This document shows, one piece after another, positions 21,901-30,161 of a stretch of DNA of 64,000 nt (position 1 is its first letter; each line of letters opens with the position of its first letter). The notes beneath the pieces were generated by a model that had not been told where the DNA came from, made no database searches, and was given only the letters and a program-made list of their open reading frames with translations. This stretch comes from Litorivicinus lipolyticus. Its GTDB lineage: Bacteria; Pseudomonadota; Gammaproteobacteria; Pseudomonadales; Litorivicinaceae. The stretch is from NCBI RefSeq assembly GCF_009650135.1, contig NZ_CP045871.1:1612001-1676000 (forward strand). The letters are read 5' to 3'. A program made the position numbers and the translations under genes.

Positions 21901-22623
21901 CACCAGCACGTCACCGCGCCGTTTCTTGTTGTCCTGATCAAGCCCGCGTAACTCGTCGACGGCGCTGACAATGCCGCGGTACAGCGGTGCATCATCGCTG
22001 TCACTGGACAGCGGGCGATAGCGCACCTCGACTGGAAAAGTCCGGCCCTCGACCATCACCACGGGGGCATCCATGAAATGGGCACTGAAGCGCTGGTAGT
22101 TAATGGTGGCCGACGTGATGATGACTTTTAGGTCGCGCCGCTTGGGCAGCAGGCGTTTCAGGTAACCCAGCAAAAAATCGATGTTCAGGCCACGCTCGTG
22201 GGCCTCGTCGATAATCAGCGTGTCGTAACCTTTGAGCAGCTTGTCGCCGCGGGTTTCGGCCAGCAACATACCGTCCGTTAGCAGTTTGACCCGCGTGTCC
22301 TGGCTGACGGAATCTTGAAAGCGAACTTTGTAGCCGATCAACTGGCCCAATTCGGTCTGGGTTTCCTCGGCAATCCGTGCCGCCACCGAGCGCGCCGCCA
22401 AACGCCGCGGCTGGGTGTGCCCAATTTTACCTTGGGTGCCGCGACCCAGCGCCAAACACAATTTCGGCAACTGGGTGGTCTTGCCCGACCCGGTGTCGCC
22501 AACCACAATCACGACCTGATGGTTGCGCACCGCCTCGGCAATTTCTTCGATCCGCTGGGAGACCGGAAGGTCCGGCGGGAAAGTCAGATTCGCCGCCGGC
22601 GCAGCAGTATCGTCCGGGGTCAT
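18922..22623 (-). CDS. hrpA: ATP-dependent RNA helicase HrpA
   Basis: 1233-residue DEAH-box helicase that in E. coli resolves stalled ribosomes. Walker A GDTGSGKTTQLPK, the DEAH box in IDEAHERGLNIDFLLGYLK, SATIN and the helicase C-terminal segment NVAETSLTVPGIRYVIDSG are visible in order. They are followed by the helicase-associated and OB-fold regions and a long C-terminal extension typical of HrpA. Start ATG 22623 is 21 bp after the acyl-CoA ligase stop, on the same strand. Confidence 0.96.
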   Translation of the reverse strand: MTPDDTAAPAANLTFPPDLPVSQRIEEIAEAVRNHQVVIVVGDTGSGKTTQLPKLCLALGRGTQGKIGHTQPRRLAARSVAARIAEETQTELGQLIGYKVRFQDSVSQDTRVKLLTDGMLLAETRGDKLLKGYDTLIIDEAHERGLNIDFLLGYLKRLLPKRRDLKVIITSATINYQRFSAHFMDAPVVMVEGRTFPVEVRYRPLSSDSDDAPLYRGIVSAVDELRGLDQDNKKRRGDVLVFLPGEREIRGAAEALRRSHLSQLDVLPLYARLSASEQQRIFHPTGGDQRIVLATNVAETSLTVPGIRYVIDSGVARMSRYSYRSKVQRLPIEAVSQASANQRKGRCGRLEPGVCIRLYEQEDFEGRREFTEPELQRTNLASVILQMLDLKLGDIERFPFIDAPDRRYVTDGYKLLEEIGAIDDRRIITPLGRELARLPIDPKLGRMVLAARDYGCVHEALAIASFLTVQDPRERPRAAQDAADFAHGTDAHEQSDFLSIVALWNRIEGQRQALTSSAFRKYCQKQFLHYMRVREWREIHRQLWLAIKPTTRLNDEPADYRSVHLAVLTGLVGNIGMKDENEYRGGRDTRFNLHPGRQAKGRPKWVVAAELVETTRLFARTVAKIEPEWLETVAPQLIKLTHGDPYWSKRHGQIMAHERGTLFGLPAVAKRAVSFAKRSPIKARELLIRDGLAQGEIKTQGTFMQNNLDQVARILDLEARERRRDLLDDQRLFEFYESKLPSDIIDARSFERWRRRVERDQPRVLYMAQDDLLSASAALDQQAYPDHLEVSGNRFTLSYEFNPGTDHDGVTLEVPQAALHSVTAAVTDWLVPGMLEEKVEALVRTLPKAIRRQLVPLPDFARQTLPTLRWRQGDLVEQLGKAVTRRLGKPFDVRQFELAALDHYYRMNIRVMDPHGQIIAQSRDLASLQKDLRTPAQVSTPAPKSPVLTQWNMGDLPARQTLEQDGLSLSLIPVISAVDGGVQLQHMDDPDAAAHVHRRGVIRLAQARMATQTKLLRESKLAKRLDLLATPRGLDPKASLQWIERSVEMACFGDGIPRDEAGFERGVKRGRGDLVAVAEGQAAIMIRVLECAQRVGKQLKGLPLAWLDVGKDVNQQLAGLLNASFIWDTPADNLARYEVYLNAIEMRLERLGGRFEFDRGARRELDAWLDAIKPYWSEYPLNPVEPSVASFRWLLEEYRVSLFAQQLGTQGKVSGKRLDGLLSDIRTRRTRAG

Positions 22624-22644
22624 ACGCGCCCCCGGGCATCAACA

Positions 22645-24273
22645 TTAACGCAGGGCGCGTCGCAGCACTTTGCCGACGTTGGTTTTGGGCAGTTCATCAC
22701 GGAATTCAAAGGCTCGGGGCACCTTGTAGGCTGTCAGTCGCTCGCGGCACCAGTCGTTCAAGGCTTCGACATCGACGTCTTTCTCGGAGACCAAGAAGGC
22801 TTTGACGGATTCGCCTTGGGCATCATCGGGGACACCGACCACGGCCGCTTCAATAATATCGGGGTGCGAGGCTAGCACATCTTCGACTTCGTTCGGGTAA
22901 ACGTTAAAGCCGCTGACCAAGATCATGTCTTTCTTGCGGTCAACGATTTTGAAGTAGCCGTCGTCCATCAACATGCCCATGTCGCCGCTCTTAAAATGAC
23001 CGCTCGGGCTCATCACGTCCGCGGTCGCCTCGGGGCGTTTCCAGTAGCCGCGCATGACCTGGGGTCCCTTGACCGCCAATTCACCGACCGCGCCTGCGGG
23101 CAGCAACTGGCCGTCCTCGTCCAAAATCACACATTCGGTATCCGCCAGCGGTAGTCCAATCGTGCCAATCTGGATGCCTTCCAGCGGGTTCACGGTGACC
23201 ACCGGGCTGGTTTCGGTCAGGCCGTAGCCCTCGCAGATATCGCAGTCCGTGACCGCCTTCCATTCGGCCGCCGCGGCCGAGGTCAGTGCCATGCCACCGG
23301 ACACCGTCAACATCAGGCGCGAAAAATCGAGCTGACGAAAGCGCGGCTGTTTCAGCAAACCGACAAACAGGGTGTTCAAACCGATAAAGATGTCGAATGG
23401 GGTGCGTTCCAACACTTTTAAAAAGGTCGGCATGTCGCGCGGGTTGGTCACTAAAACCGAGGTGCAACCACACTTGAACAGCCACATCATGTGACCGACA
23501 AACGAGAACACGTGATACAGCGGCAAGGGTGCAATCGCAGTCATGCCAGCGCGCACGTAGCCATCGAACAGCAAGTCGATCTGCATCATGTTGGCCAAGA
23601 TATTGCGGTTAGTCAGCACCGCACCCTTGCTGACCCCGGTGGTGCCGCCGGTGTATTGCAGGGCCAAGACGTCGTCGTGATGGCCCTGGTGGCGGATCGC
23701 GGGTGCCAGATCCTGTCGCTTCAGGATGTCAATCAAGCGGTGGTGCCCACTCAAGGTGTAAGCCGGCACCATCTTTTTGATGTGCTTGACCGCAAAGTTC
23801 ATGAACAGCCGTTTCGGAGTCGGCATGATATCCGCCAGCTCAGTCACGACGACCGTGCGCACCGCGGTTTCAGCGACACAGGCTTCGACGGTATTGGCCA
23901 TATTAGCCAGCACCAGAATACCGACCGCTTCGCTGTCGTTGAGCTGGTGGGTTAATTCACGCGGGGTGTATAGGGGGTTGACGTTGACCAAGACCGCACC
24001 GAGGCGCATCAGTGCCACCGCGAATACGGGGTACTGCAGGCAATTGGGCAACATCAAGGCAAACTTATCACCGGCCTTGATGCCGGCTTCATGCTGCAGC
24101 CACGCCGCGACACGATCCGCTTTATCGCTAAGGGCGCGATACGTCAGGTCGACGCCAAAATTGGAAAACGCGACTTGGTCTGAAAAGCGGTCGATGGATT
24201 CTTCGAACAGATCAGCGACGCTGGCGTAACGGTCAAGGTCGATGGCATTGGCGGGAGCGTTGGAAAATTCCAC
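22645..24273 (-). CDS. Long-chain acyl-CoA ligase (FadD-like, AMP-forming)
   Basis: 542-residue ANL-superfamily enzyme activating fatty acids through an acyl-adenylate. The P-loop-like YTGGTTGVSKGAVLTN, the EGYGLTETSPVV motif, the GDMGMLMDDGYFKIVDRKKD hinge region, and the C-terminal catalytic lysine in PKTNVGKVLRR are present. Start is GTG 24273 with AAGGG upstream. Overall layout matches FadD, but chain-length preference cannot be read. No other beta-oxidation genes are adjacent. Confidence 0.9.
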   Translation of the reverse strand: MEFSNAPANAIDLDRYASVADLFEESIDRFSDQVAFSNFGVDLTYRALSDKADRVAAWLQHEAGIKAGDKFALMLPNCLQYPVFAVALMRLGAVLVNVNPLYTPRELTHQLNDSEAVGILVLANMANTVEACVAETAVRTVVVTELADIMPTPKRLFMNFAVKHIKKMVPAYTLSGHHRLIDILKRQDLAPAIRHQGHHDDVLALQYTGGTTGVSKGAVLTNRNILANMMQIDLLFDGYVRAGMTAIAPLPLYHVFSFVGHMMWLFKCGCTSVLVTNPRDMPTFLKVLERTPFDIFIGLNTLFVGLLKQPRFRQLDFSRLMLTVSGGMALTSAAAAEWKAVTDCDICEGYGLTETSPVVTVNPLEGIQIGTIGLPLADTECVILDEDGQLLPAGAVGELAVKGPQVMRGYWKRPEATADVMSPSGHFKSGDMGMLMDDGYFKIVDRKKDMILVSGFNVYPNEVEDVLASHPDIIEAAVVGVPDDAQGESVKAFLVSEKDVDVEALNDWCRERLTAYKVPRAFEFRDELPKTNVGKVLRRALR

Positions 24274-24341
24274 GTGATTCGGCCCTTTTGTTATCGTTAT
24301 GTTGTACTGGCGACTTTAGTCTAAGCGCGGTTTTGGCACAA

Positions 24342-25100
24342 CTAGTGCCACTCTCCTGCGCGCAGTACACAGGCGCGTTTGAGCGGCAGTTCCGTCCAGC
24401 ATTCGTTGTCCGTCAGTGGCGCGGTCGCCACCACAGTGACCACATCCTTGGGCGTGGTGACCTGAGCAAAATCAACGGTCATATCCGCGTCTTCCAGGCG
24501 GGCCGCGCCAAAGGGCGCACGCCGAGTGATGCTGACCAACTTGCTGGTACGCCAGCAATACAGTGCCCTGCCGTCACTGAGCAGTAGATTACAGACGCCG
24601 TAACCGGATAGGACCTTGGCCGCGCGACCAAAGGCCGCTTTGACCTGGGCCACGGTGGGCAATCGGTCGAATCGTTCCAACTCGGCCATTAAATAGCAAA
24701 ACGCGTGTTCCGAGTCGGTCGTGCCGATCGGTCGGAAACGACCCAGCCTAAGTTTCTTAACCCCTGGCAACTGGCCGTTGTGGGCAAAGGTGAAGTGACG
24801 GCCCATGAATTCGCGGTGAAAAGGATGGGTGTTTTCTAGGTTAACGGCACCGGCATTGGCTTGGCGCACGTGGGCGATGACCGCGGTCGAGCGGATCGGC
24901 AAGGCCTGGACCAAATCCGCTACCGGGGACTGGCAGCTGGCGGCATCGTCGCGAAACTCTTGGATGCCCTTGCCACGATAAAAGACCACCCCGAAGCCGT
25001 CACGATGCGGCCCGGACTGGCCTCCGCGCACGGCCAAACCGCTGAAACTAAATCGAATGTCCGTTGGGACGTTGGCACTCATGCCCAGCAGTTCACACAC
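24342..25100 (-). CDS. Class II glutamine amidotransferase, YafJ-like
   Basis: 252-residue protein of the Ntn-hydrolase glutamine amidotransferase family. The catalytic N-terminal Cys follows the initiator (MCELLGMS). The start is GTG 25100, since processing exposes Cys2 as in the family, and AAGGA lies 6 nt upstream. GGQSGPHRDGFGVVFY, HVRQANAGAVNLENTHPF and the FAHNGQLPG motif form the glutaminase site. No synthetase domain is attached, so the ammonia acceptor is unknown. Confidence 0.88.
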   Translation of the reverse strand: MCELLGMSANVPTDIRFSFSGLAVRGGQSGPHRDGFGVVFYRGKGIQEFRDDAASCQSPVADLVQALPIRSTAVIAHVRQANAGAVNLENTHPFHREFMGRHFTFAHNGQLPGVKKLRLGRFRPIGTTDSEHAFCYLMAELERFDRLPTVAQVKAAFGRAAKVLSGYGVCNLLLSDGRALYCWRTSKLVSITRRAPFGAARLEDADMTVDFAQVTTPKDVVTVVATAPLTDNECWTELPLKRACVLRAGEWH

Positions 25101-25137
25101 GCAAATTCCTTTTTAATAGGCTTTGAGCATAGCAAAG

Positions 25138-26220
25138 CTACCAACCCAGCGTGAGTCCGAGTGAGGCCCGATCACCCTCCAGTTGCAGGGCGGCGCTGAG
25201 TTGATTGCGGGGACCTTGGGCCCGAAATGACACCTGCACAAACCCATCCTGACTGCGCTGACTTATGTTGAGCGCTTGACTGGCGCCGGCATACACTGTT
25301 CCGGCCACGCGCCAATCGTTACTGACGACGCCGGCGCCCAGCTCAACCACACCGGCGCCCCACCAGGTAGCGACGCCCCACTGGGTTCGATACCCCAGGC
25401 GCGCCTGTAGCGCGCTGGATTGCCAGTCGGACAAGGCGACCGCGCCCCAAGGCCCGGCATCCTCAGCACCTTGATGGTGCTGCAGCCCGACAAAGGGACC
25501 GCTAAAACCGCCCCCGCGCAACCAAGCCTCGCTCGCCACCGCCACCCACCTCGATGCGACACCGGCGCGCTGACCGCCGCCAACCGACGCCAACCCGGTC
25601 ACTACCCAAGGCCCGTTGACCGCGCTGAACCCGGACAACAGATCAAACCGCTCGCGCCCGCCGGTCTCCTGGGTGTAGGTCAAGGACACCGGTAACGCAG
25701 GCAATTTCACACCAACCGAGTTGGCATCGGTCTGGGAGATCAAACTCCACCCCAAACGCTGTTGACGTATCGCAGCCATGGCATACCCGACCCGCTCGCT
25801 TTGGGCAGTTAACTCATCGCGGCGAGCGGCAATCACCTCGTCCATAATGTCGGGCGCCACGGCGCCGGCACTGGACGGCCCCGCCAGACCGCCGGTATTG
25901 GAATCAATCCCCTGGCTGTCGGCGTAGTTTTCAACAAAGGTGAATTGCTCTGGGTTGTCGACGCTGAGTACATCGCCCACCGACGCCGGATGCCAGCAGG
26001 CATTGGTGCGCGTGCAATCAATGGTCACGGACCCGGCGGCGACGCCGGAGATCTGGACCTGGTAATCACTCAGTACCGGGCCGGTATCGGCCACCAGATT
26101 AAAGTAATAGAAATACTCGTTGCCGTCATAGACCGCCGGCGACACCACCAAGGTATCGGCCGCGGCGGCCTGGGCCTGGGCCAAGCCCACTGCCAGCACG
26201 GCAAAGGGGTAATATTTCAT
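25138..26220 (-). CDS. Secreted, autotransporter-barrel-like protein of unknown function
   Basis: 360 residues with a signal peptide (MKYYPFAVLAVGLAQAQAAA, cleavage near ADTLV). The N-terminal third has paired cysteines (TIDCTRTNACWH). From about residue 150 the sequence is alternating aromatic and small residues typical of outer-membrane beta strands, ending LGLTLGW with the terminal aromatic expected for BAM recognition. It resembles a small autotransporter or surface barrel; no passenger activity can be named. ATG 26220 has GGAGG upstream. It may be monocistronic. Confidence 0.6.
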   Translation of the reverse strand: MKYYPFAVLAVGLAQAQAAAADTLVVSPAVYDGNEYFYYFNLVADTGPVLSDYQVQISGVAAGSVTIDCTRTNACWHPASVGDVLSVDNPEQFTFVENYADSQGIDSNTGGLAGPSSAGAVAPDIMDEVIAARRDELTAQSERVGYAMAAIRQQRLGWSLISQTDANSVGVKLPALPVSLTYTQETGGRERFDLLSGFSAVNGPWVVTGLASVGGGQRAGVASRWVAVASEAWLRGGGFSGPFVGLQHHQGAEDAGPWGAVALSDWQSSALQARLGYRTQWGVATWWGAGVVELGAGVVSNDWRVAGTVYAGASQALNISQRSQDGFVQVSFRAQGPRNQLSAALQLEGDRASLGLTLGW

Positions 26221-26367
26221 CGCGTCCTCCGGGTTATGTTGCGCGGAGGGTCACTCTCAAGCTGATTTGAATCGTCAGATTCGTACCCCGGTGCGTTGGA
26301 CCGGTTACGACCCCGTACCGGACCCCCGTCCATGGTATGGCCGCCAGCCCGCCCATAGCCTTGGCGT

Positions 26368-27327
26368 ATGAATTTAACGCCGTACCTATGGGTAGTTTTT
26401 GCGCTGTCTGGCTGCCAAAACCACACCGAAACACCACCTGGCCCCTGCCAGCTGCCGCCAACCACGCATTTCATTGGGCCTCAGCAGTTTCAGTCCCCCG
26501 GCGCCCGAACCTATGACCGCCAGGACCAATGTTTGGCTAAGGGTGGCACTTATCATGCCAGCGGGCGCGGCATCCTAGCCGACCAAATGCGACTGGCTGC
26601 ACAGCACGGTGATACCGATGCCTGGTTGCAACTGGGACGCTGGGCCGAGCACGACCAGCCGCCGCGATTTGACGACGCACGCGACGCTTACCGGACCGCT
26701 TATCGGCTGGGTCATGCCAGCGGCGCGTGGTACCTAGGGCGCATGGCCGAGCATGGCATGGGCCAGACCATCGACCCGGTCGCGGCGCTGGGGTGGTACC
26801 AAAAAGCCGCCGGTGGCGTGCGCTTGGTCGAGGCCAGCGAGTTAGCCCAAGCGCGGCGACAGCAGACCCAACTGCAACAGCAACTGAACGACCAACAACT
26901 GGCCCTACTGCAGGGTCAAGCGCAACTGGATGCCCACAAGACACTGTTGGATGCCAGCACCAGCCCACTCTATCGCTTTGACATCGGTGCGCCGCCGACA
27001 CGCTGTGGGCAGGCCATGAACTGGCGCGACCTGGGTGACTCACTGTCCGGCTTCGCGCTGGCCTTAAAGCAATTCGACCAGCACTACGCCGACCAAGGCT
27101 GGCTGTGGTTGCGCGGTGACCAGGCGCCGGATTGGGCCCGCGATCCGCTACTGCCCAGTGTGCTCGCCGATTTTATACAAACGCGCCGCACGGCAGTTGC
27201 GCTGGGCGGTTACTGGGCCGACCTCATGCCCGACGACATGGGCGTGCAGCCCTGGCTACTGATGGACGACCCCGGCGGTGTTCACCGCGCCGGCCATCTG
27301 CGGGTGCGGTTTGACTGCGCGCTATGA
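26368..27327 (+). CDS. Sel1-repeat lipoprotein
   Basis: 319 residues. The short signal peptide ends in the lipobox ALSGC (Cys16), so it should be lipidated and envelope-anchored. Residues about 70-150 form Sel1-like/TPR repeats (AAQHGDTDAWLQLGRWAEH; GHASGAWYLGRMAEHGMG; DPVAALGWYQKAA). A glutamine-rich coiled coil (RRQQTQLQQQLNDQQLALLQ) follows, then a C-terminal domain I do not recognise. The following kinase gene overlaps its end, so the two are likely one functional unit. Partner proteins are unknown. Confidence 0.75.
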   Translation: MNLTPYLWVVFALSGCQNHTETPPGPCQLPPTTHFIGPQQFQSPGARTYDRQDQCLAKGGTYHASGRGILADQMRLAAQHGDTDAWLQLGRWAEHDQPPRFDDARDAYRTAYRLGHASGAWYLGRMAEHGMGQTIDPVAALGWYQKAAGGVRLVEASELAQARRQQTQLQQQLNDQQLALLQGQAQLDAHKTLLDASTSPLYRFDIGAPPTRCGQAMNWRDLGDSLSGFALALKQFDQHYADQGWLWLRGDQAPDWARDPLLPSVLADFIQTRRTAVALGGYWADLMPDDMGVQPWLLMDDPGGVHRAGHLRVRFDCAL

Positions 27328-28120
27328 GCCCATGCGTCTGCTGGGGCGCGGCAATCACGGCGAGGTCTGGTTGGCGCATGACCGTGCTCTAAAGCGTTGG
27401 GTGGCGATCAAGTCAGGCCTGGCGCTGGAGCACGAAGCCCGTGACTACCCCCGTTGCAGCGCCGTGGTCGTGCTGCACGATCGGTTGGACGATGGCCGTT
27501 TGGTGTTCGAATACTGTGCCTGGCCAACCCTGGCCGCGGCGCTGACGCGGCATTGGTCGGCGACCCAGTGCGAACAGGCCTGCTTGTCGGCGTGGCGCGG
27601 TTTGGCCAGTCTGTTAGCCAGTGGCTGGGCGCATGGGGATCTGGCACCGGACAACCTGCTGGTGTCGCCGCGCGGTGCGATACGATTCATTGACCTAGGG
27701 TCGCGAGTTCGACTGGGTCAGCCGGCCCGCCACACACGGCGCGACTACAGCGCCCCGGAAGTTCAGGCCGGCGGCGCGGTCACCGAGGCGGCCGAAGTCT
27801 ATGCCATGGCGGCGGTGTTAATGCGCCTGGTCCGGCGTACCGCAGGCACCACTCGCCTGCGCCGGCAACTCAACCGATGCCTTGATCCGAGCCCGCGCGC
27901 GCGGCCCTCACTGGTGCAACTGACCCGCCCATTGGCGCGCCCATCACCCGGGGCCCGTGCGGCTCGACTTTCTCTATTAATAGTTGGGCTGGTCACGGCG
28001 GCGACGCTGAGCCATGTGCCTGCCCCGGCCGACGAGTTCGAACGCCTTAGCCAGGACGCCGCGGCAACGCGGTTACCCGGCGCACCCGTGCGTCTAGTGC
28101 CCGTGCCGACGACGCGCTGA
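27278..28120 (+). CDS. Tail-anchored Ser/Thr protein kinase-like protein
   Basis: About 270-280 residues. The eukaryotic-type kinase core is intact: Gly loop GRGNHGEVW, ATP-lysine in WVAIKSG, catalytic HGDLAPDN, a DLG in place of DFG, and the SAPEV segment. The C-terminal lobe is short. One hydrophobic helix (LSLLIVGLVTAATL) near the C-terminus suggests anchoring in the inner membrane with the kinase in the cytoplasm. Start is uncertain: GTG 27278, or TTG 27311, which gives MTARYEPMRLLGRG directly before the Gly loop. It overlaps the Sel1 lipoprotein gene. Targets are unknown. Confidence 0.75.
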   Translation: MFTAPAICGCGLTARYEPMRLLGRGNHGEVWLAHDRALKRWVAIKSGLALEHEARDYPRCSAVVVLHDRLDDGRLVFEYCAWPTLAAALTRHWSATQCEQACLSAWRGLASLLASGWAHGDLAPDNLLVSPRGAIRFIDLGSRVRLGQPARHTRRDYSAPEVQAGGAVTEAAEVYAMAAVLMRLVRRTAGTTRLRRQLNRCLDPSPRARPSLVQLTRPLARPSPGARAARLSLLIVGLVTAATLSHVPAPADEFERLSQDAAATRLPGAPVRLVPVPTTR

Positions 28121-28286
28121 GCCAGCTGCGAATCCAGTCATTCAACGCCGCCGGGTCGACATCACCGTCAATCCGCGGCAGTGCCAACAGCTGATCCGCC
28201 GCTTGTACCGCGCACGCGCGATGCTCCGGCGCCAGCCAGTCACGCAGCGGATCGGCCGATAACAACAGTGCAAAACGCGTATTCAT
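28047..28286 (-). CDS. Small hypothetical protein
   Basis: 79 residues, no recognised family. ATG 28286 has a strong GGGAGG 5 nt upstream, which is the main support. The protein is helical, with acidic and hydrophobic residues in the N-terminal part (LLLSADPLRDWLAPEHRACA) and an Arg-rich C-terminus. Its last 74 bp overlap the 3' end of the kinase gene on the opposite strand, so the C-terminal third could be constrained by that gene. Confidence 0.5.
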   Translation of the reverse strand: MNTRFALLLSADPLRDWLAPEHRACAVQAADQLLALPRIDGDVDPAALNDWIRSWLSASSARALDARVRRVTALPRRPG

Positions 28287-28347
28287 AGGCCTCCCGATTG
28301 GCGCCCACCCGCCAAGCGGGTAGTCTCTAGCAATCTAAGGAGACTGC

Positions 28348-29703
28348 ATGACACACACCGTTAACGCCACCATTAGTCCACGCTCCCACCTCAGCCTGCT
28401 CAGCCAAGACGAAGTTGCCCAATTAACCGATGCCGGCGTCCGCGGCTTGCACCAACTGATGCGCAACTGTGCGCTGGCCGTGTTGAACGTCGGCAGCAAA
28501 GACGATTCCGGCTATGGCCTGATGGATCAGTTCCCGGACTTCACCATCGAAGTGGTCGGCTACGAGCGCGGCATCCGCCTGGAAATCGCCAACGCCCCGT
28601 CCAACGCCTTTGTCGATGACACCATCATCACCGGTATACGCGAGCACCTGTTTGCCGTGGTCCGCGACATTTTGTACACCGGCACGACGCTGGATCGCTT
28701 CAACCTGGACGACCCCCAAGAAACCACCAACGCGGTGTTTCATTTGCTGCGCCACGCGGATGTATTGGTCGCCGGTCGCAACCCCTCGATGGTGGTGTGC
28801 TGGGGCGGCCACAGCATCGGCCGCGCCGAATACGACTACACCAAAGAGGTCGGCCACCAATTAGGCCTGCGCGGACTGGATATCTGTACCGGGTGCGGCC
28901 CGGGGGCGATGAAAGGCCCGATGAAAGGTGCCGCCATTGCCCACGCCAAACAGCGCATCCAAGACGGCCGCTATTTGGGCATCACCGAACCCGGCATTAT
29001 CGCCGCCGAGGCGCCCAATCCAATCGTCAATGAGTTGGTGATTTTGCCGGACATCGAAAAGCGCTTAGAGGCTTTTGTGCGTGTCGGCCATGGGATCGTC
29101 ATTTTCCCCGGCGGCCCCGGCACCGCCGAGGAGCTGCTGTATTTGCTGGGCATTTTGATGCACCCGGACAACGCCGACCAACCCATGCCACTGGTTATTT
29201 CCGGGCCGTCGGAGTCCGAGGCGTTCCTGCGCCAGGTCGATCAATTTGTCCGCAACACCCTCGGCCCGGCCGCCGCCGACCGATACCAATTGATCATCAA
29301 TGACCCCGAAGCGGTCGCCCGCGCCATGTTTGCCGGCATGAAAAGCGTGCGCGAATTCCGCTACGACACCCAGGACGCCTTTACCTTCAACTGGCGGTTG
29401 ATGATTGATCGCGAGTTCCAAACCCCGTTCCCGCCAACCCACGAAAACATGGCCGGGCTGAACCTGTCACTGGATCAGCCGGTGCACCTGTTAGCGGCGG
29501 ACTTGCGCCGCGCCTTCAGCGGCATCGTCGCCGGCAACGTCAAGGCACCGGGCGTTGCCGCCGTGCGCGCCCATGGCCCGTACCAGCTGCGCGGTGAACC
29601 GGCATTGATGGCGGAAATGGACGCTTTGCTGACGTCCTTCGTCGAACAGGGGCGGATGAAAATCGACGGCAATTACACCCCCTGCTACGAGATCAGCGGT
29701 TGA
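28348..29703 (+). CDS. ppnN: Pyrimidine/purine nucleotide 5'-monophosphate nucleosidase
   Basis: Hydrolyses nucleoside monophosphates to base and ribose 5-phosphate and is controlled by (p)ppGpp in E. coli. The 451 residues match PpnN/YgdH. The LOG-like Rossmann core contains VVCWGGHSIGRAEYDYTKE, DICTGCGPGAMKGPMKGAA and the diagnostic FPGGPGTAEELLYLLGIL. The extra N- and C-terminal domains distinguish it from short LOG proteins. The ybaK gene begins on its stop codon. Confidence 0.95.
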   Translation: MTHTVNATISPRSHLSLLSQDEVAQLTDAGVRGLHQLMRNCALAVLNVGSKDDSGYGLMDQFPDFTIEVVGYERGIRLEIANAPSNAFVDDTIITGIREHLFAVVRDILYTGTTLDRFNLDDPQETTNAVFHLLRHADVLVAGRNPSMVVCWGGHSIGRAEYDYTKEVGHQLGLRGLDICTGCGPGAMKGPMKGAAIAHAKQRIQDGRYLGITEPGIIAAEAPNPIVNELVILPDIEKRLEAFVRVGHGIVIFPGGPGTAEELLYLLGILMHPDNADQPMPLVISGPSESEAFLRQVDQFVRNTLGPAAADRYQLIINDPEAVARAMFAGMKSVREFRYDTQDAFTFNWRLMIDREFQTPFPPTHENMAGLNLSLDQPVHLLAADLRRAFSGIVAGNVKAPGVAAVRAHGPYQLRGEPALMAEMDALLTSFVEQGRMKIDGNYTPCYEISG

Positions 29704-30161
29704 CCCCAGCCATTGTCGAATTGGAGCGGGCGCGGCTTGAATTTCGCGTTCACCGCTTCAAGGGCGATCCTAATCAGGGCTACGCCGTGGCCGCGGCAGA
29801 GGCCCTGGGCGTCAGCCCACGGCAGGTGTTTAAAACATTGATGGTGACCAATGGCCGTGATCACGCGGTCGGCATCGTGCCGGCCTCGGGCAGCTTGAAC
29901 TTGAAGCACATGGCCAAGTCCTGCGGCTGGAAAAAAGCCCAGATGGCCGCGCCCGCCGACGCCGAACGCCTGACCGGATACCTGGTCGGTGGGATCAGCC
30001 CGCTGGGGCAAAAGAAACGCTTAGCGCGCTGGCTGGACACCAGCGCCGGCGACTGGCCGACGGTGTTTATCAGCGGCGGTCAGCGCGGGTTGGATATCGA
30101 ACTGGCACCACAGGCGCTGCTGGCCTGTGGCGTCAAACTGGCGTCAATCGCCGACGCGTGA
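29700..30161 (+). CDS. ybaK: Cys-tRNA(Pro)/Cys-tRNA(Cys) deacylase, YbaK family
   Basis: 153-residue trans-editing enzyme that clears mischarged Cys-tRNA(Pro). The conserved RQVFKTLMV lysine segment, the GIVPASGSLNLKHMAKSCG region and YLVGGISPLGQKK motif are present. Start is TTG 29700 overlapping the ppnN stop (TTGA), so translation is coupled. It converges on the aldolase gene, overlapping by 18 bp. Confidence 0.9.
   Translation: MTPAIVELERARLEFRVHRFKGDPNQGYAVAAAEALGVSPRQVFKTLMVTNGRDHAVGIVPASGSLNLKHMAKSCGWKKAQMAAPADAERLTGYLVGGISPLGQKKRLARWLDTSAGDWPTVFISGGQRGLDIELAPQALLACGVKLASIADA

Noticed and set aside
26268..26290. ATCGTCAGATTCGTA shared between about 26,272 and 51,533
   Set aside because: A 15-nt match between two places is expected by chance in a window this size, and the contexts are unrelated.
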